Shown here in pieces: positions 61,212 to 64,000 of a stretch of 64,000 bases of DNA. The notes beneath the pieces were generated by a model. That model saw nothing but the letters and a program-made list of their open reading frames with translations, was not told where the DNA came from and searched no databases. The DNA comes from Nitrosospira sp. Lineage in GTDB: Bacteria > Pseudomonadota > Gammaproteobacteria > Burkholderiales > Nitrosomonadaceae. Position 1 is the first letter of the stretch. Each line of letters begins with the position of its first letter. Position numbers and translations under genes: made by a program. The stretch covers positions 1 to 64,000 of the forward strand of contig JACDSH010000011.1 of the NCBI GenBank assembly GCA_013450215.1, given 5' to 3'.

Positions 61212-61260
61212 TGCGCCGATTTGAGATTCAGCTTGCGGGCGCGTTATAAATACAGCTAAA
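61212..61260 (+). promoter_or_regulatory. SAM-II riboswitch
   Basis: A leader element 60 bases ahead of metZ. P1 is TGCGCC (61212-61217) pairing with GGCGCG (61238-61243, one wobble). The loop begins GATTTGAG, and the 3' side carries GTTATAAATACAGCTAAA (61243-61260), which matches the conserved AUAAA...AGCUAAA strand of SAM-II pseudoknots. SAM-II binds S-adenosylmethionine and represses methionine genes, mostly in Alphaproteobacteria. The next gene makes homocysteine, which fits. I have not folded the pseudoknot by computation. Confidence 0.85.
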
Positions 61261-61281
61261 GCGTGGGAAACCCGTTTTAGC
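61255..61281 (+). promoter_or_regulatory. predicted antiterminator hairpin of the metZ leader
   Basis: GCTAAA (61255-61260, the riboswitch 3' strand) can pair with TTTAGC (61276-61281), and GGG (61265-61267) with CCC (61271-61273). This uses bases needed both by the SAM-bound pseudoknot and by the terminator's left arm, so it would form only without SAM. Confidence 0.6.
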
Positions 61282-61300
61282 AAAGGCTAAGCGGGTTTTT
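61268..61300 (+). terminator. Rho-independent terminator in the metZ leader
   Basis: AAACCCG (61268-61274) pairs with CGGGTTT (61292-61298), and TTAGC (61277-61281) with GCTAA (61286-61290), across an AAAG loop. The stem runs into TTTTT. It ends a few bases before the metZ ribosome-binding site (GGAGGGGG) and so should switch metZ expression. Confidence 0.85.
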
Positions 61301-61321
61301 TATTTGGAGGGGGTCTCCCAT

Positions 61322-62494
61322 ATGTCTGACAAACTTGAATTAGAAACACTGGCACTGCATACGGGCATTCACCGCAGCCAGTTCAATGAACACTCCGAGG
61401 CTCTGTACCTAACCTCGAGCTATGTATTTGATAATGCCGCCCAAGCTGCTGCCAGGTTTTCTGGAGAAGAGCCGGGGAATGTCTACTCTCGTTTTACAAA
61501 TCCCACGGTCACCGCGTTTGAGGAGAGGCTTGCAGCACTGGAGGGGGCTGAGTCCTGTGTCGCAACCTCATCCGGCATGTCTGCAATACTTGCTTGTGTC
61601 ATGGGGCTTCTGTCGTCAGGGGATCACATGATCGCATCACGCAGCCTATTTGGTGCAACGGTCAACCTGTTTAATAATATTCTCAAGCGTTTTGGTGTTG
61701 AGACCACATTCGTTTCTGCCACAGATGTTAATGAATGGCAGTCAGCAGTTAGGCCTAATACAAAGCTCTTATTTATAGAGACTCCATCGAATCCGCTCAC
61801 AGAGATTTCAGATATCGCGGCACTGTCCGCTGTTGCGAAGAAGGCGGGTGCATGGCTTGCGGTGGACAACTGCTTCTGCTCACCGATTCTGCAAAGGCCG
61901 CTTGAAATGGGGGCAGATCTTGTGATCCACTCAGCAACTAAGTATCTCGATGGACAGGGGAGAGTTCTGGGGGGTGCCGTTCTGGGTAATCGAGAGTTGA
62001 TTATGGAGAAGGGGGTGCATGGGTTCCTGCGCACCGCCGGTCCGACCTTGAGTGCATTCAATGCATGGGTAATACTGAAAGGAATGGAGACCCTCAAGAT
62101 CCGGATGGAGGCACACTCGGCCAATGCTCTGGATATCGCTCAATGGCTCGAGAAGCAGCCCAGTATAGAACGGGTTTACTATCCCGGTCTGGATTCGCAT
62201 CCGCAGTATGACCTTGCTCGTCAGCAGCAGAAGACGGGTGGCGGTATTGTCTCGTTTGAAATGAAGGGAGGAAGAGAGGCCGCATGGAGGGTGATCGATA
62301 CAACTCGACTGATCTCGATTACTGCCAATCTGGGGGATACTAAGAGCACACTCACCCATCCAGCCACCACGACACATGCGCGTATCACTCAGGAGGCGAG
62401 GGATGCTGCTGGCATTTGTGAGGGATTGTTACGAATTGCAGTAGGTTTGGAAGCGACTCGAGATATTAAGTCAGACTTAGCGAGAGGTCTTTAG
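61322..62494 (+). CDS. metZ: O-succinylhomoserine sulfhydrylase
   Basis: A 390-residue Cys/Met-metabolism PLP enzyme making homocysteine from O-succinylhomoserine and sulfide. The PLP lysine is K207 in VIHSATKYLDGQGR. YSRFTNPTVTAFEERLA and the C-terminal SLGDxxTLxxHPATTTHARI-type block (NLGDTKSTLTHPATTTHAR) are typical. The frame opens at 61304 (TTG), but the ATG at 61322 after GGAGGGGG is preferred. The purF-metZ order is common in betaproteobacteria. The choice of succinyl over acetyl ester rests on family resemblance. Confidence 0.92.
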   Translation: MSDKLELETLALHTGIHRSQFNEHSEALYLTSSYVFDNAAQAAARFSGEEPGNVYSRFTNPTVTAFEERLAALEGAESCVATSSGMSAILACVMGLLSSGDHMIASRSLFGATVNLFNNILKRFGVETTFVSATDVNEWQSAVRPNTKLLFIETPSNPLTEISDIAALSAVAKKAGAWLAVDNCFCSPILQRPLEMGADLVIHSATKYLDGQGRVLGGAVLGNRELIMEKGVHGFLRTAGPTLSAFNAWVILKGMETLKIRMEAHSANALDIAQWLEKQPSIERVYYPGLDSHPQYDLARQQQKTGGGIVSFEMKGGREAAWRVIDTTRLISITANLGDTKSTLTHPATTTHARITQEARDAAGICEGLLRIAVGLEATRDIKSDLARGL

Positions 62495-62607
62495 GCCCTT
62501 TAGGAGTTTAGGGGCTGCAGAGGAGGGCAGCATTGAGTGGTCTACAGGCCTCAGCTCTGCCTGAGAATCATCTATTATTGAATACCCCGTTGCAACCCCA
62601 TCCCGCC

Positions 62608-63099
62608 CTAAATTACTACGGACTTCTTGATCACGACATCCTTAACCGGCACATTCTGGTGTCCGTGCTTGCTGGTGGTTTTGACTTTCTTGATCGTATC
62701 GACCACGTCCTTACCTTCGATCACCTTGCCAAATACACAGTAACCGAAACCCTGTGAAGTTGATGAGGCGTAGTTGAGGAAGTCGTTATTGGCGATATTA
62801 ATAAAGAACTGTGCGGATGCAGAGTGCACGTCCGAGGTGCGGGCCATTGCGATGGTATAGGCATCATTCTTGAGTCCATTAGCGGCTTCATTCTGGATGG
62901 AGGGGAGGGTTGTCTTCTGCTCCATATTCGATTCAAACCCTCCCCCCTGGATCATGAAGTCATCAATCACCCGGTGGAATATAGTTCCATCGTAGTGTCC
63001 ACTATTCACATAATCGAGGAAGTTTTGGGTGGTGATTGGCGCTTTCTCGGTATCGAGCTCGAGCGTAATATCTCCGTAATTGGTTTCTAGCTTGACCAT
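62608..63099 (-). CDS. ppiB: cytoplasmic peptidyl-prolyl cis-trans isomerase (cyclophilin)
   Basis: A cyclophilin of about 163 residues with no signal peptide. Active-site residues lie in [20 protein letters not shown] (His-Arg and Phe-Met-Ile-Gln) and in [20 protein letters not shown] (AQFF). Length matches PpiB. The ATG at 63099 ([10 protein letters not shown]) fits the family. An ATG at 63105 adds two residues. It follows the exported paralogue with almost no gap. Confidence 0.94.
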   Translation of the reverse strand: MVKLETNYGDITLELDTEKAPITTQNFLDYVNSGHYDGTIFHRVIDDFMIQGGGFESNMEQKTTLPSIQNEAANGLKNDAYTIAMARTSDVHSASAQFFINIANNDFLNYASSTSQGFGYCVFGKVIEGKDVVDTIKKVKTTSKHGHQNVPVKDVVIKKSVVI

Positions 63100-63107
63100 G
63101 TTCATCC

Positions 63108-63716
63108 TTATTTTGTAATTTGCCCAGCTACAGGAGCTGAATCGGTTGCTGAGAGGAGTCTAACGTCTTCGATGATGATGGGTGTCTTGGGAACGTCTCC
63201 GGGGAAGGGTCCGCCGGCACCTGTGGGCGTTGCTGCGATCTTGTTGATGACATCCATCCCGCCGATTACCTTGCCAAATACGGTATATCCATAGCCCCGA
63301 TCATTGGGCGCAGTATAGTTCAGGAAGGCATTATCAGACACATTGATGAAAAACTGCGCCGTGGCAGAGTTAGGGTCTGAGGTACGTGCCATCGCAACGG
63401 TTCCAATACTATTCTTCAGTCCATTCGAGGATTCAATCTGAATGGGAGCCATGGTCGGTTTTTCCCGATAGGATTGGTCAAAGCCACCTCCTTGAATCAT
63501 GAATCCAGGGATGACTCGGTGGAAGACGGTCGACTTGTAGTGACCCCCCTTCACATACTTTAGAAAATTCTCAACGCTCTTTGGAGCCTTATCCGGACTG
63601 AGTTCCAGATGGATGGTTCCGAGATTAGTCTTTATTTCGACCTGAGGGCCGGCAGCGAAAGCAGAGATACTAAGCAAAAATGAAATCCCGATGGCTAGAT
63701 GTTTCAAAAGGTGCAT
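63108..63716 (-). CDS. ppiA: periplasmic peptidyl-prolyl cis-trans isomerase (cyclophilin)
   Basis: A 202-residue cyclophilin with a signal peptide ([20 protein letters not shown], cleavage near residue 22). Active-site blocks are [18 protein letters not shown] and [19 protein letters not shown]. It should catalyse proline isomerisation in the periplasm. It is the upstream gene of a tandem cyclophilin pair, probably from an old duplication. Confidence 0.94.
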   Translation of the reverse strand: MHLLKHLAIGISFLLSISAFAAGPQVEIKTNLGTIHLELSPDKAPKSVENFLKYVKGGHYKSTVFHRVIPGFMIQGGGFDQSYREKPTMAPIQIESSNGLKNSIGTVAMARTSDPNSATAQFFINVSDNAFLNYTAPNDRGYGYTVFGKVIGGMDVINKIAATPTGAGGPFPGDVPKTPIIIEDVRLLSATDSAPVAGQITK

Positions 63717-63764
63717 GGTGGGCCCTATTGCAGAAATTAAAGAGAGTGATTCAGAAGAACTTGA

Positions 63765-63890
63765 TTAAGTGGAGCCTTTGTAAATAATCTTCCAGCGTCC
63801 GTTCTTTTCCTTCATCCAGTATTGGCGTTTTTTCATCTTGTTGGTGAGCCTATGACAAGGCTCACCACGAGAAACAGCGGGGTCGCGCAA
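63765..63890 (-). CDS. possible small protein or gene remnant
   Basis: A short minus-strand frame that looks coding by composition: GEPCHRLTNKMKKRQYWMKE, then KNGRWKIIYKGST, then TAA. The ending resembles the C-termini of SnoaL-like or DUF-type proteins (WxxKxxGxWKIxYxG), but this is a weak likeness. The frame is closed upstream by a stop, and the only starts are TTG at 63890 (41 residues) or ATG at 63836 (23 residues). It may be a decayed fragment. Confidence 0.25.
   Translation of the reverse strand: MRDPAVSRGEPCHRLTNKMKKRQYWMKEKNGRWKIIYKGST
63842..63867. repeat. perfect 10-base hairpin
   Basis: TGGTGAGCCT (63842-63851) and AGGCTCACCA (63858-63867) are exact reverse complements around ATGACA. 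No T-run follows on either strand. It lies within the putative small frame upstream of the exported cyclophilin gene. Confidence 0.55.
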
Positions 63891-64000
63891 GCCATCACAG
63901 GTGCAAGAACCGGCTGAAAGGTTGATATTTTCATTGTGCTATACTTCTCCCGCTTTTGATTAGCTAATTCAAGAATAGTGTAGATTCTACCAAGAAGCCC

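Overview
The window is a dense chromosomal segment of roughly balanced base composition from a Gram-negative bacterium. The gene families and gene order point to a betaproteobacterium, most likely of the Nitrosomonadales type. The evidence is the murA-hisGDCBHAFIE-HIT-tatABC super-operon, leuC-entericidin-leuD-leuB-asd-fimV-truA-trpFBA-accD-folC-SPOR-cvpA-purF-metZ, and dapC-dapD-dapE-prmB. The genus cannot be fixed from the sequence alone. No tRNA, rRNA, CRISPR array or prophage was seen. One small RNA gene, the signal recognition particle RNA (ffs), is present.

Layout. 0.2-2.3 kb: a CoA-transferase and a Nif3-like protein (minus strand). 2.3-3.5 kb: a membrane-anchored DegS-type protease (plus). 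3.5-13.7 kb: one long minus-strand unit running murA, hisG, D, C, B, H, A, F, I, E, a HIT protein, tatA, tatB, tatC. 13.9-22.0 kb (plus): ridA, recG, an ABC ATPase, pcnB, folK, a deoxynucleoside kinase, panB, panC, apt. 22.0-28.6 kb: gluQ, ffs, dnaX, an ybaB-type gene, recR, rluB, a malic enzyme. 28.7-33.8 kb (minus): a TIGR04073-type exported protein, a membrane protein, prmB and the lysine branch dapE/dapD/dapC. 33.9-38.1 kb (plus): a DMT exporter, then a redox module of rubrerythrin, a GlpC-like Fe-S protein, a DUF3501 protein and a CNP1-like exported protein. 38.3-41.2 kb (minus): proB, obgE, rpmA, rplU. 41.3-45.2 kb (minus): an accessory-looking stretch with an IS4-family transposase remnant, a CIA30-like protein, an unknown membrane-anchored protein, a periplasmic glutathione peroxidase, an odd RseA-like anti-sigma protein and an RpoE-like sigma factor. 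45.5-62.5 kb (plus): the leucine, aspartate-semialdehyde, tryptophan, fatty-acid, folate, purine and methionine genes. 62.6-63.7 kb (minus): two tandem cyclophilins.

Most of the window is housekeeping: complete or nearly complete sets for histidine, leucine (leuCDB), the last steps of tryptophan synthesis, pantothenate and the succinylase lysine branch, plus Tat protein export.

Two places stand out. First, the RpoE-like sigma factor is followed by an RseA-type anti-sigma protein with no membrane segment. Its N-terminal region appears to be built from tandem copies of the sigma/anti-sigma gene junction, and no rseB follows. Sequences matching the sigma-E promoter consensus (GGAACTT, 16 bases, TCTAA or TCTTTA) lie directly upstream of the rubrerythrin gene and of the periplasmic glutathione peroxidase gene, which suggests a local redox-stress regulon. 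Second, a SAM-II-type riboswitch precedes metZ. It is followed by a clear Rho-independent terminator and a competing antiterminator that shares the riboswitch 3' strand, so control looks transcriptional.
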